A stretch of DNA of 15,886 nucleotides, from assembly GCA_021780095.1 (NCBI GenBank), contig JAJXZK010000410.1, positions 1 through 15,886 on the forward strand, in the 5' to 3' direction. Below are positions 1 to 7,401 of the stretch, in pieces. Positions within the stretch are counted from its first letter, which is position 1. The number at the start of each line of letters is the position of its first letter. The translations under genes were made by a program, and so were the position numbers. This DNA is from Acidobacteriota bacterium (lineage in GTDB: Bacteria > Acidobacteriota > Terriglobia > Terriglobales > Acidobacteriaceae). Under the pieces are notes generated by a model that was not told where the DNA came from, ran no database searches, and worked only from the letters and a program-made list of their open reading frames with translations.

Positions 1-747
1 ATGGTTTCCGGTGTAGAGTCGATTCACTTCCATGTGCCATGCGATCCAATAGATCGCGAGCGGTGCGACGGCGGCGAGAGTGCGCGGCGCGTAGCAACGG
101 CGCCAGTCAACTTTGCCGGATTCGGTGATCGCGGCGAGCACAAAAAACAACAGCAGCACCAGCGTCGTTTCGCGGTTCAGTGTGGCGACCACAAATAAAG
201 TAGCGAACCACAACGGGTGCTTGCGGAAGTAGATGAGATACAGACCCACGGCAAAGAATCCAAGGCTGGGTAGGTCATAGTAGAAACTGCGAGGTTGCAG
301 GGACACCAGCACATACGAGATAGCGCAGAAAACAAGCACCAGCGGATAGACATAGGCGTTCAGCAGGCACCGCTCCGACGCGGCATTGTAGATGCGGGTC
401 GCGACCCATCCGGCGAGAACAATGCCCGCGGTATCGGTGATGGCGAGGATGAATGTTTCCGGAGTGATGTGAGACCGATAGATGGGCGTGAATCTGGAGA
501 CCAGATCGGCTAGGTGGATGAGCGATGGATTGTGATGCGCCCATCGCAACAGCCACATCATCAGTACGCGAGTCTGGCAGGGCGTGACCTCCAGGCCGTT
601 CTCGTATCGATCCAGATGGAGATACGGTGGCACGCGGCTGTGATACGCCCAGACGAGTTGAATGGTGGCGAGGGTGTAGACGATCCAGGCCACAGCACGA
701 TATTTGCGTTGCGATGGGATTGGGCCAGCGTGCTCGGGGAATTTCAT
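1..747 (-). CDS. Polytopic membrane protein, 3' end outside the window
   Basis: This frame is open from an ATG at 745-747 to the left edge, giving 249 codons without a stop. The translation is mostly hydrophobic, with several clear membrane spans, for example AWIVYTLATIQLVWAYHSR near the N terminus and a segment around FFAVGLYLIYFRKHPLWFAT, followed by a charged LNRETT motif at the start of another span. The start codon overlaps the stop of the gene transcribed before it (ATGA), so the two are probably translated as a coupled pair. I do not recognise a named family. The overall look, with a polar loop and many spans, resembles GT-C-type glycosyltransferases or cell-envelope polysaccharide proteins, but no catalytic motif is certain. 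Function is unassigned; that the gene is real is well supported by codon continuity and coupling. Confidence 0.75.
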   Translation of the reverse strand, partial: MKFPEHAGPIPSQRKYRAVAWIVYTLATIQLVWAYHSRVPPYLHLDRYENGLEVTPCQTRVLMMWLLRWAHHNPSLIHLADLVSRFTPIYRSHITPETFILAITDTAGIVLAGWVATRIYNAASERCLLNAYVYPLVLVFCAISYVLVSLQPRSFYYDLPSLGFFAVGLYLIYFRKHPLWFATLFVVATLNRETTLVLLLFFVLAAITESGKVDWRRCYAPRTLAAVAPLAIYWIAWHMEVNRLYTGNH

Positions 748-2255
748 TTGTGTGCCTGGGCGAGAGGCTGAGTTCGCTCGAACAGGATAGTGGTCTGGTC
801 CTGATAGTCCACTTTCCAGCCTGGGGTCTGGTGTAGCAGGTACGTGAGCGGGCGATGGTTCTCAAACAAGACATATTCGATGGAGTATTTGTCGAGGATC
901 TGCAGACTGTCCTCAATTCGAACCACGTGCAGATAATCCGCCAACACTCCGTTGCGCTCAAAGACATCGACGCGGGAATCGATGAAGACCGGGACCTGGC
1001 GCACATTCCAGATGAGGTACCCGCCCCATAGATAGTCGTTGAAGACGTTGCCGCGCGGATGAAAGTTCTGCAGATACCTCTGCGCTGCGGCATCGGGATA
1101 GATGTTGGAGTCGCGATCGTTCAATTGCCGATTGGGGGGAAAAAGTACAAGCACGGTGGCTAGCGCGCCAAGCATAATGGCGGCGTTCAGCCACGGCTTG
1201 TCGCGATCCGCATGGTAAGGCATCGCCGCGGACAGATCCTTCGCCAAAAGGGGCACGATCAAAATTGCGGCGAGGAATAGAAAGCGCGAGTAGGTGAGTG
1301 CGGCGTAGGTTCCGATCAGCAGAAACAGAACTTCGTGCAGCCGCCACTTGCGCCGTCGAACCAGTTGCAGCAGGATTGCCACCGCCATGAAGGCGAGGAC
1401 AATTTCTCCTCGTGGGGAATGGAAGTCGAGACTGCGCCATTCGTCGACGCTAGCGATATTCAATTTCTGGTGGAACGCCAGGTCGAAGGGATAGAGCACC
1501 AGCCGCCAACCATAGGGATTGACGAGGAGCGCCAGAGTCGAGAGCAGCGAGACGCACGCGAGCTTACGCGCTTGCGGACGGGTCCAGCGAGTCGCTTCGA
1601 TCGAGCCGCACGTGCCTTGAAGGCAGCCGGAGATGGAAACGACGGCGAGAACCACCAGACCGATGATCCAGGAGCCGTGGGCATTGATCCACAGTGAAAA
1701 GACAAAAGGAAGCGCCCACAGGAAATCGCGGCCACGGCGAAATTCGGCGAGAAGGCCCAGTTCTACAACAAGAAATATCCAGCCGAAAAGAAGCGTTCGC
1801 GGGCCGAACGAGACGCTGGCCAAAAACAGCGCGGCGAAGCAGACGACGAAGGCTGCCTTGATGCTGCCGGACTCCAGATAGGCGAGACCCAGAATGCCGA
1901 GCAGAATCGTCTCAATCGCGATGATCGTGACGAGGAAAATGCCGCGTGGGCCGAATGCTTGCCAGGCGAGGTAAAAGGGAATCTCCGACAGCCACTCGTG
2001 GTCCATCCACGGCTTGCCGGCCGTGGTGAAGGAATAGAGATCCAGATGCAGAAAAGCGTGGGTCTGGAGTTGGATCTGCGCGTTGCGCAGGTGCCAGCCG
2101 ATGTCCGGGTCGGCGACCTTTTTGGGGACGGCCAGGAACACGACCAGGGCGAAGAGAAAAGTCAGCAGAACAGGGAAACCGAATAGCCTTCGTATCACCG
2201 GCGGGCGCTGCCGAAGCCTCGTCTGGTCTTCGGGAGCAATTACGCACGTAACCAT
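744..2255 (-). CDS. Polytopic membrane protein, DPDIGWHL / HEWLSE type
   Basis: This is a membrane protein of about 503 residues. After a first span (residues about 27-43) comes DPDIGWHLRNAQ (49-60), then LYSFTTAGKPWMDHEWLSE (73-91), and then roughly eight to ten further hydrophobic spans. A soluble C-terminal part (about residue 370 on) contains WGGYLIWN and VFIDSRVDVF. An acidic loop with D..WHL and HEWLSE after the first helix is common in uncharacterised acidobacterial membrane proteins that resemble GT-C glycosyltransferases; enzymatic activity is inference only. The frame extends to an ATG at 2351, but those 32 extra codons are rich in ATA, GTA, AGA and other codons rare in this window, so I prefer the ATG at 2253-2255. 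Neither start has a good Shine-Dalgarno sequence. The stop overlaps the next gene by 4 bp. Confidence 0.75.
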   Translation of the reverse strand: MVTCVIAPEDQTRLRQRPPVIRRLFGFPVLLTFLFALVVFLAVPKKVADPDIGWHLRNAQIQLQTHAFLHLDLYSFTTAGKPWMDHEWLSEIPFYLAWQAFGPRGIFLVTIIAIETILLGILGLAYLESGSIKAAFVVCFAALFLASVSFGPRTLLFGWIFLVVELGLLAEFRRGRDFLWALPFVFSLWINAHGSWIIGLVVLAVVSISGCLQGTCGSIEATRWTRPQARKLACVSLLSTLALLVNPYGWRLVLYPFDLAFHQKLNIASVDEWRSLDFHSPRGEIVLAFMAVAILLQLVRRRKWRLHEVLFLLIGTYAALTYSRFLFLAAILIVPLLAKDLSAAMPYHADRDKPWLNAAIMLGALATVLVLFPPNRQLNDRDSNIYPDAAAQRYLQNFHPRGNVFNDYLWGGYLIWNVRQVPVFIDSRVDVFERNGVLADYLHVVRIEDSLQILDKYSIEYVLFENHRPLTYLLHQTPGWKVDYQDQTTILFERTQPLAQAHK

Positions 2256-2481
2256 GGAAGTCGAGAATTCCTGTCTGTTGGAGCAACCCGCGTAGCAAGA
2301 TATTACCCAAAGAACAAACCGATTCCAGCCTATGTTGACGCGGCTTTGCATTACTTAGGTACCAGTCGCGAGTGAGGGGAAGCGCAGGCGAAATCGCGGA
2401 GGGGCGGTCGATGCTGCGCCTGCAGCGATTCCGCGGCGGCTGGAATGCAGCGTTCGAAGTGGATGCGGAAGGATATTGAAC
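2256..2481. other. Divergent intergenic region between membrane-protein pair and tad locus
   Basis: These 226 bases separate the minus-strand membrane genes from the plus-strand pilus cluster and should hold both promoters. A TTGACG hexamer lies at 2335-2340 on the plus strand, but no convincing -10 follows at standard spacing. On the minus strand a TAATAT-like hexamer lies upstream of 2255 with only a poor -35. No RNA gene or repeat was seen. GGAAGGA at 2467-2473 is the ribosome-binding site of the first tadE gene. Confidence 0.4.
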
Positions 2482-3024
2482 ATGCGACGGCGCGGACAAT
2501 GGCGGGCATTGCGAAACGATGGGGGACAGAGCCTTGTCGAAACCGCGATTTTTCTGCCGATCCTGATTTTGCTGGTGGCCTACGCGGTGGACTTCGGATA
2601 TTTTTTTATCGTTGCGGCGAATCTTACTTCCGCTTCGCGGAATGCGACGGAATATTCGGTTCAGGGATTCTCCTCTCCAGCACAAAGCACGCTGCCGAGT
2701 GCGGGTCCGATTACGACCAACACATCGGTTGCGGCATTGGCGGTCGGGGATCTTTCCAGCTTGGCAGCCAGCGCGACGACGACGAGTGTACAGGTGTGCT
2801 CGAAAGTTCTGGGCACGACCAACAACGTGACGAACTGCGCCAGCTATGGTCCTGCGGGCACGGTATTTACGCCGGCGGCGGATCCGGAAGCGCCAACTTT
2901 TTACCTGAACCGCGTCGATGTCACCTACACGGTGCAACCGCCGATTCCGCTCAGCTTTTTTTCTTATCCGTTATTGCCATCGACGAAGTTTCATCGTCAG
3001 GTTTCAATGCGGGCGATGGATTAA
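2482..3024 (+). CDS. tadE: TadE-family minor pilin / pseudopilin
   Basis: This 180-residue protein has a short basic N terminus, then GGQSLVETAIFLPILILLVA (residues 14-33) and a single membrane span. That is the TadE signature: a Gly before the cleavage-like site, a Glu five residues into the pilin-like helix, and a hydrophobic stretch. The periplasmic part has two Cys residues (VCSK, NCAS) and no known enzymatic motif. TadE-like proteins are cleaved by the Tad prepilin peptidase and are needed for Flp pilus assembly in the inner membrane. An in-frame TTG at 2476 is possible, but GGAAGGA at 2467-2473 sits 8 nt before the ATG at 2482 and only 2 nt before the TTG, so the ATG is chosen. It is the first gene of the tad cluster, and its stop abuts the next start. 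Confidence 0.88.
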   Translation: MRRRGQWRALRNDGGQSLVETAIFLPILILLVAYAVDFGYFFIVAANLTSASRNATEYSVQGFSSPAQSTLPSAGPITTNTSVAALAVGDLSSLAASATTTSVQVCSKVLGTTNNVTNCASYGPAGTVFTPAADPEAPTFYLNRVDVTYTVQPPIPLSFFSYPLLPSTKFHRQVSMRAMD

Positions 3025-3588
3025 ATGAAGCCGCCTGATCCATCTGTAATATGGTCCGAAACGACGAGTGTGGACCGCCAGCAGAGACATGGCTGCCAAG
3101 CAGCCAGAAATTTGCTTCGCGCTGTTTTGCATCGGTCGCGTCGGCGATTCGGAATCGGTCGTGTCCGCTCCGAAGAAGGTTCGCTGATGGTGGAGACGGC
3201 GCTGTCTCTACTGATAGTGATTCCGATGGTGTTCTGGATGTTTGAGATGTGCATGCTGACCTACACCTACAGCGTTCTGGGCGATGCGGCGCGCCAGGGC
3301 GTGCGCTACGCGATTGTGCATGGCACAGACAGCGGCAACTGCAGTGGGCCGAGCAGCGGATGCGCCGATAGTTCGGCCGCAAATGTGAAATCCGTGGTCA
3401 CGGCGGCAGCCGCATCTTCCTTTCACGACCTGTCGCAGATGACGGTGCAGGTGACCTACCCCGATCTGGCTTCGAACCCGCCGTCGCGTGTGGATGTGAC
3501 CATCAACTACACCTATGTGCCCTATATCAAGCTGCCAGGGATTGCTAATTCGGTACAGTTGAGCGCGCAGGGACGAATCATTTACTAG
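3025..3588 (+). CDS. tadE: Second TadE-like pseudopilin with basic N-terminal extension
   Basis: This 187-residue protein starts immediately after the TAA of the first tadE. Residues 51-59 read EGSLMVETA, again a TadE/pilin-type segment with the conserved Glu, followed by a span (about 60-80). The periplasmic part ends in a beta-rich region with VDVTINYTYVPYIKLPG, typical of TadE-like proteins. The odd part is the 48-residue, Arg/His-rich cytoplasmic N terminus (for example VLHRSRRRFG), much longer than usual. There is no good Shine-Dalgarno at 3025, so translation may be coupled to the preceding stop; a later TTG at about 3115 is a weaker alternative. Likely role: minor pilin or assembly factor of the Flp pilus, used together with the preceding TadE. 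Confidence 0.85.
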   Translation: MKPPDPSVIWSETTSVDRQQRHGCQAARNLLRAVLHRSRRRFGIGRVRSEEGSLMVETALSLLIVIPMVFWMFEMCMLTYTYSVLGDAARQGVRYAIVHGTDSGNCSGPSSGCADSSAANVKSVVTAAAASSFHDLSQMTVQVTYPDLASNPPSRVDVTINYTYVPYIKLPGIANSVQLSAQGRIIY

Positions 3589-3616
3589 CGGGCGAAGAGC
3601 CTGGAGGAAGACATTC

Positions 3617-5392
3617 ATGCGCGGTGCAAACAGAAGCTCGATCGCCTCAAACCGAAAGTCCGCAGCCCCACCCGGATTGAGAGACACCGCGGCGTCCGGC
3701 CAGATTATGGTGTCACTGCTGCTGATGCTGGCGATCTTTCTGCTCGCCATGGTGGGTTTCGCAGTGGATTTGACGAATTTATGGTTCCATCGCCAGGCAG
3801 CGCAAACCGCGGCGGACGCGGCCTGTAACGCGGGGGCCGCGGATATGTTGATGGTGGCGGTGGGCACGCCGATGCCCAAGATGGGTTTTACTCCAGGGAC
3901 CTCGGGGGACTGCACCTCGGGTGCGGGAACGATTTGCTTCTATGCGAACGTGAACGGCTATAACGGTGCAGGATTTTCCGAAGATAGTCCATCGAATTCT
4001 GTGGCGTGGAGCTTTCCCAACTCCGTTCCCAGCGTCACCGCTCCACCCAGTTCCCTAACCTCCTATCCCTTTTTGAAGGTTGTGGTCACCGAAAATGTGA
4101 AGACTCACTTCCTATACACGATTCACGGTACAAGTTATCAGCAGGTGGTCGCCTCCTGTAGCTGTGGGGTGACCGGTACGGCGCCGCAGGCGGCCCCGAT
4201 TCTGGTGCTGAACCCGACAATTCCCGAAGCTCTCCATTTGACTGGAGGATCGCACATCGTCATTGTCGGAGGTCCAACGAACAGCATTCAGGTGAATTCT
4301 TCAGCCAACGGCCAGCCCAATGCCAATTCCACCAGCAACGCTGTAGAGTGTGATGGTGGAAGCGGCAATCCCGTTGACACAAGCATGGCCGGCCCTGAGG
4401 GGACGGGCGGAAACCTTTCGATTCATGGCGGCCCGCTAACGAACCAATTCTGCGGCGCCAACTACATCTTGAAGGACCCTACCGGAACCCACTGGAAGAG
4501 CCCAGTGGCGACTTTTGCCGATCCCTACAGCAGCGTTCCTGCGCCGACGCAGCCGCCGGCTCCGGTGGCGGCAAGCAACCCGGTTTCGGGTGCTCCGGTC
4601 CGGCCGACAACGCAGGGCACCTGGGTTGCCACTGGGACTGATAGTTGCCCCAATACAAATCCGAAGCAGCACTACCTGACCTATAGCGCTCAGTATGGAA
4701 ATGTCTACGGAAATTGCCTGGAATTCAATCCGGGCTATTATCCAACCGGGATCGACTTAAATTCACTCGCAGACTACTCCAGCGACGTGGCCATTTTTAT
4801 GCCCGGTATCTATTATCTCAACGGGAATCTGCACGTGGGTTCCAGCACCACCGTTCGAAATGCGTGGGTCGGCCTGCAGCCCTCCACGCAGGGCGTGATG
4901 TTCTACTTCATCAGTGGCGGCCCTGTCTTCGACGGTGGTTCAGGGCAGCCAAGCAGTTATATCAACACCGTGCCTTCCTATTATTTAAACTGCAACGGCA
5001 CGACCGCCTCCAGCCTGACGCCTGCGTCGCTTACAGGCAATATCCTTGCGGGCGAATGCACCGCGCAAGGAACCTACGCCGGCGCACCGAGCACGGATGT
5101 TTTGTCGGCTGCCGGAAACAGAGGGCTGCTGTTCGATTTGGCGCCCAGCGATGTGTTCCAAGGCTGCGTGATGTGCAATGGTGCCTCGCTGAACTTCACG
5201 GGAGTAGCCTACTTCCACAATGCCACCTATCAAGATCAGGTGACTTGGGATGGCGCCGGGACATCGACATCCTACTTGTTGGGGAACATAGTGACCGACC
5301 AACTCACCTTAGATGGCAGCGGGACAATCAAGATGGGATTGATTGGGAACGCATCCGTAAGCAACTCTCCAGCGGTAGCCATGTTTCAGTAA
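3617..5392 (+). CDS. tadG: TadG-like pilus assembly protein with large extracytoplasmic domain
   Basis: This 591-residue protein has a short Ser/Arg-rich N terminus, then GQIMVSLLLMLAIFLLAMVG (28-47), the single span, and then AVDLTNLWFHRQAAQTAADA, the classic TadG N-terminal motif. The remaining ~500 residues are Gly/Ser/Asn/Thr-rich, contain more than ten Cys residues, and show repeated short hydrophobic-polar strands (LHLTGGSHIVIVGG, NLHVGSSTTVRNAWVG, LTLDGSGTIKMGLIGN). This suggests a right-handed beta-helix or similar exposed domain, which is inference. TadG proteins are inner-membrane-anchored factors or minor pilins of the Tad system. GGAGG at 3603-3607 is well placed for the ATG at 3617. 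The gene follows the two tadE genes and precedes the pilin gene. Confidence 0.85.
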   Translation: MRGANRSSIASNRKSAAPPGLRDTAASGQIMVSLLLMLAIFLLAMVGFAVDLTNLWFHRQAAQTAADAACNAGAADMLMVAVGTPMPKMGFTPGTSGDCTSGAGTICFYANVNGYNGAGFSEDSPSNSVAWSFPNSVPSVTAPPSSLTSYPFLKVVVTENVKTHFLYTIHGTSYQQVVASCSCGVTGTAPQAAPILVLNPTIPEALHLTGGSHIVIVGGPTNSIQVNSSANGQPNANSTSNAVECDGGSGNPVDTSMAGPEGTGGNLSIHGGPLTNQFCGANYILKDPTGTHWKSPVATFADPYSSVPAPTQPPAPVAASNPVSGAPVRPTTQGTWVATGTDSCPNTNPKQHYLTYSAQYGNVYGNCLEFNPGYYPTGIDLNSLADYSSDVAIFMPGIYYLNGNLHVGSSTTVRNAWVGLQPSTQGVMFYFISGGPVFDGGSGQPSSYINTVPSYYLNCNGTTASSLTPASLTGNILAGECTAQGTYAGAPSTDVLSAAGNRGLLFDLAPSDVFQGCVMCNGASLNFTGVAYFHNATYQDQVTWDGAGTSTSYLLGNIVTDQLTLDGSGTIKMGLIGNASVSNSPAVAMFQ

Positions 5393-5651
5393 TGGCCGTG
5401 CGCAGAACTGCAGAGTCTCCTGCGAAATCCGCACACTTCCCATTTTAGGAATGCCATTAGTGCCTTTCCAGTTTCGTTACATCAGTACCGTTTAGTAACC
5501 ATAATTCCCATTCTTTCTCCGCCACAAGTGCGTAGGATTCATTGCAACGACACAAAGCCATGCAGCTTCCAGACAAGTCTCCAGGGTTTTCCGGGGCAAG
5601 TGACAAGTGTCGGAATGAGCCAACTTACAGAACGCTTAAGGAGAAACAACG
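5393..5651 (+). other. Leader region of the flp pilin gene
   Basis: These 259 non-coding bases between the tadG-like gene and the pilin gene are more AT-rich in the middle than the flanking genes. They contain a candidate promoter (listed separately) and an inverted GTTAC/GTAAC pair (5476-5480 and 5495-5499), and end with the pilin ribosome-binding site AAGGAG (5638-5643), 8 nt before the ATG. No convincing reading frame of its own is present. The length and promoter-like sequence suggest that the pilin has its own transcript in addition to read-through. Confidence 0.5.
5476..5505 (+). promoter_or_regulatory. Candidate sigma70-type promoter for flp
   Basis: GTTACA (5476-5481, 4 of 6 to TTGACA) is followed after 18 nt by CATAAT (5500-5505, 5 of 6 to TATAAT), in the AT-rich part of the pilin leader. 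Transcription would start about 140 nt before the pilin ATG. The match is moderate and could be chance. Confidence 0.3.
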
Positions 5652-5837
5652 ATGGCAAACTTGAAAGCACTTCTAATCCGCCTGGTACAAGAAGAATCCG
5701 GTCAGGACCTGATCGAATACGCGTTGGTTGCAGCACTGATCGCGCTGGGGGCATTGGTCGGGATGAAGACGCTGGCCAATGACATTGGCAACGCCTTCAA
5801 CAGCGTGGGCGTCACCCTGACGAGCGCAGCGGCGTAG
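5652..5837 (+). CDS. flp: Flp/Fap-type major pilin precursor
   Basis: This 61-residue prepilin has a short charged leader, MANLKALLIRLVQEESG, then QDLIEYALVAALIALGALVG. The Gly17-Gln18 junction followed by D, L, I, E, Y is the Flp prepilin cleavage motif; Glu22 is the Glu5 and Tyr23 the Tyr6 of the mature protein, which would be 44 residues. It is expected to be processed by the CpaA peptidase encoded next and polymerised into the Flp pilus that mediates surface attachment. The start is set by AAGGAG at 5638-5643. Length and motif match the family closely, and this is the only major pilin in the window. Confidence 0.95.
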   Translation: MANLKALLIRLVQEESGQDLIEYALVAALIALGALVGMKTLANDIGNAFNSVGVTLTSAAA

Positions 5838-6047
5838 TTCTCATCCCGCAGGCGGGACAGCATGGCCTCGAGAATCGTTCGCCCTTCCTGAAAGGGAAGT
5901 GCGACATGACGATCCAGGCCTCGTGGCTCGGCGAGCACGAACCGTCGCGCCTTGCCCTGACAGCGCAGAGACGTTGCGGGTTTCGAACGCGATTGCCAAC
6001 CATAGTGACACTGCATCAGTTGCCGATTCAACTTTCAGTGGGCCGCA
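5838..6047 (+). other. Trailer between flp and cpaA with two small hairpins
   Basis: These are 210 non-coding bases. Shortly after the pilin stop lies TCCCG-CAGG-CGGGA (5844-5857). Further on is CCCTT-CCTGA-AAGGG (5882-5896), overlapped by an alternative CTTCC/GGAAG pairing. No U-tract follows either hairpin, so neither is a standard intrinsic terminator. They may stabilise or process the 3' end of a pilin mRNA. No reading frame here looks coding. Confidence 0.4.
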
Positions 6048-6587
6048 ATGAAGCTATCCCTTGAGTGCACCTATTTGCTGCTCGCGTCGCTGTCCGCTTC
6101 CGCGGGCGCAATTTTCGACGCGCGAAGCCGGCGCATCCCCAACCTGCTGACAGGGTCGTCGATTGCGTTCGGACTGATGCTGCACTTGGAAACCGGCGGC
6201 TGGAGACAGATGGGAATGGCTGCGCTTGCCGGCCTGTTGGGGGGTGCCGTGTTTTTCATCTTCTTTGTTGTGGGAGCGATGGGAGCCGGCGACGTAAAGT
6301 TGATGGCTGCGATTTCCGTGATCGCGGGCTTTGGACATCTTGAAGAGTTGTTCCTGGCGATCGCTCTCACCGGAGGCGTATTCGCCCTGGTGCTTGCCAT
6401 CGCACGCGGGCGCCTGAAAGCGACGCTGGTCAATGTCGCATCCCTGATCCAGCATCATGCCAGGTCGGGCGTTTTACCCCATCCGGACTTGAACCTGAGG
6501 AACCCAGAGTCGCTGCGCCTTCCCTATGCCGTGCCGATCGCTGCCGGCTGTTGGATTGTGGTGCTGATGCAACTGGTGCCGAGATGA
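6048..6587 (+). CDS. cpaA: Prepilin peptidase (A24 family, CpaA/TadV)
   Basis: This 179-residue membrane aspartic peptidase is predicted to cleave the leader of Flp and of TadE/TadG-type prepilins at the inner membrane. Both catalytic aspartates are visible: D24 in FDARSRRIPN (23-32) and D82 in GAGDVKLMAA (79-88), the GxGDxK motif of the family. Several hydrophobic spans surround them. The protein lacks the N-terminal methyltransferase domain of PilD-type enzymes and fits the short CpaA/TadV length. The start has only a weak ribosome-binding sequence. The stop lies 4 nt before the cpaB start, so these genes are probably one transcript. Confidence 0.92.
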   Translation: MKLSLECTYLLLASLSASAGAIFDARSRRIPNLLTGSSIAFGLMLHLETGGWRQMGMAALAGLLGGAVFFIFFVVGAMGAGDVKLMAAISVIAGFGHLEELFLAIALTGGVFALVLAIARGRLKATLVNVASLIQHHARSGVLPHPDLNLRNPESLRLPYAVPIAAGCWIVVLMQLVPR

Positions 6588-6591
6588 CGCC

Positions 6592-7398
6592 ATGATCAAG
6601 CGCAGATTGACCTGGGCATTTCTGATTGCGTTGCTGATTTCCGGTGGCTGCACTTTTCTGCTGAGCAGAAGACTGAAACTGCACGGTGCTCCGGTGATCA
6701 CCCAGGAATATGTGGCCGCTGCGGCTCCACTGGATGCGGGGGAAGTCTTGGAAGCCGGCAAGCTCAAGCTGGTTCAGTGGCCAGTGTCGGTACCGCTGGC
6801 GGGAGCGTTTCTCAAGCCGCAGGATGTGATTGGGCGATCGTTGCTGTATCCGCTGGCTGCGGGCGCGCCGATTCTGGATCGCGATCTGGCAATTCCTGGC
6901 ACGGGGCTGACAACGAAAATTCCGGATGGAATGCGAGCGTTGGCGCTGCGGTCGAACGAGGTCGTTGGCGTTGCCGGGTTTGTGTTTCCCGGATCGCATG
7001 TAGATGTTCTGGTGACCTATCAATCAACCGCGTCCCCTGAGCCCGCCACGGCCACGGTATTGCAAAACGTGGAAGTGCTGGCCGCCGGAAGTCAGGTGCA
7101 GCCGAATCTCGACGGCAAACCTTCGAGCGTGAACGTGGTGACCGTGCTGGTGACACCCGACGATGCCGAGCGGGTGGTGCTGGCGAGCACCCAGGGAACG
7201 ATTCATTTTGTGTTGCGCAACAGCGAGGATCATGACAATGTCGACACTCCGCCTGTCGGTCTGGCCGAGTTGATTCCCGGCATCGGTCCTGCGCCCATCA
7301 TCACAAAGCGTGTCATGCGCGCCAGAGCGGCTCGGCGTGCCCCCCCTGAGGTTGTCGAGACAGTGATTGGAGACAAGCACTCGGGAGTGAGTTTTTAG
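6592..7398 (+). CDS. cpaB: Flp pilus assembly protein CpaB/RcpC
   Basis: This 268-residue protein has an N-terminal membrane anchor (about residues 7-25), then an SAF-like domain (about 38-101, including VITQEYVAAAAPLDAGEVLE and GAPILDRDL), then the RcpC/CpaB region with GMRALALRSNEVVGVAGFVF and PGSHVDVLVTYQ (114-144). CpaB/RcpC is the periplasmic partner of the secretin and is thought to stabilise or gate the outer-membrane channel. The C terminus is basic (VMRARAARRAPP). It is packed between cpaA (4 nt before) and cpaC (3 nt after), consistent with an operon. Confidence 0.92.
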   Translation: MIKRRLTWAFLIALLISGGCTFLLSRRLKLHGAPVITQEYVAAAAPLDAGEVLEAGKLKLVQWPVSVPLAGAFLKPQDVIGRSLLYPLAAGAPILDRDLAIPGTGLTTKIPDGMRALALRSNEVVGVAGFVFPGSHVDVLVTYQSTASPEPATATVLQNVEVLAAGSQVQPNLDGKPSSVNVVTVLVTPDDAERVVLASTQGTIHFVLRNSEDHDNVDTPPVGLAELIPGIGPAPIITKRVMRARAARRAPPEVVETVIGDKHSGVSF

Positions 7399-7401
7399 GC
7401 A

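Noticed and set aside
2256..2351. N-terminal extension of the minus-strand membrane protein to an ATG at 2351
   Set aside because: The 32 extra codons use many codons rare in the window, have no Shine-Dalgarno, and would fill nearly half of the divergent promoter region; the ATG at 2255 is preferred but not proven.
5844..5896. Hairpins after flp as intrinsic terminators
   Set aside because: Stems are only 5 bp and no run of T follows, so they do not meet the standard of a rho-independent terminator.
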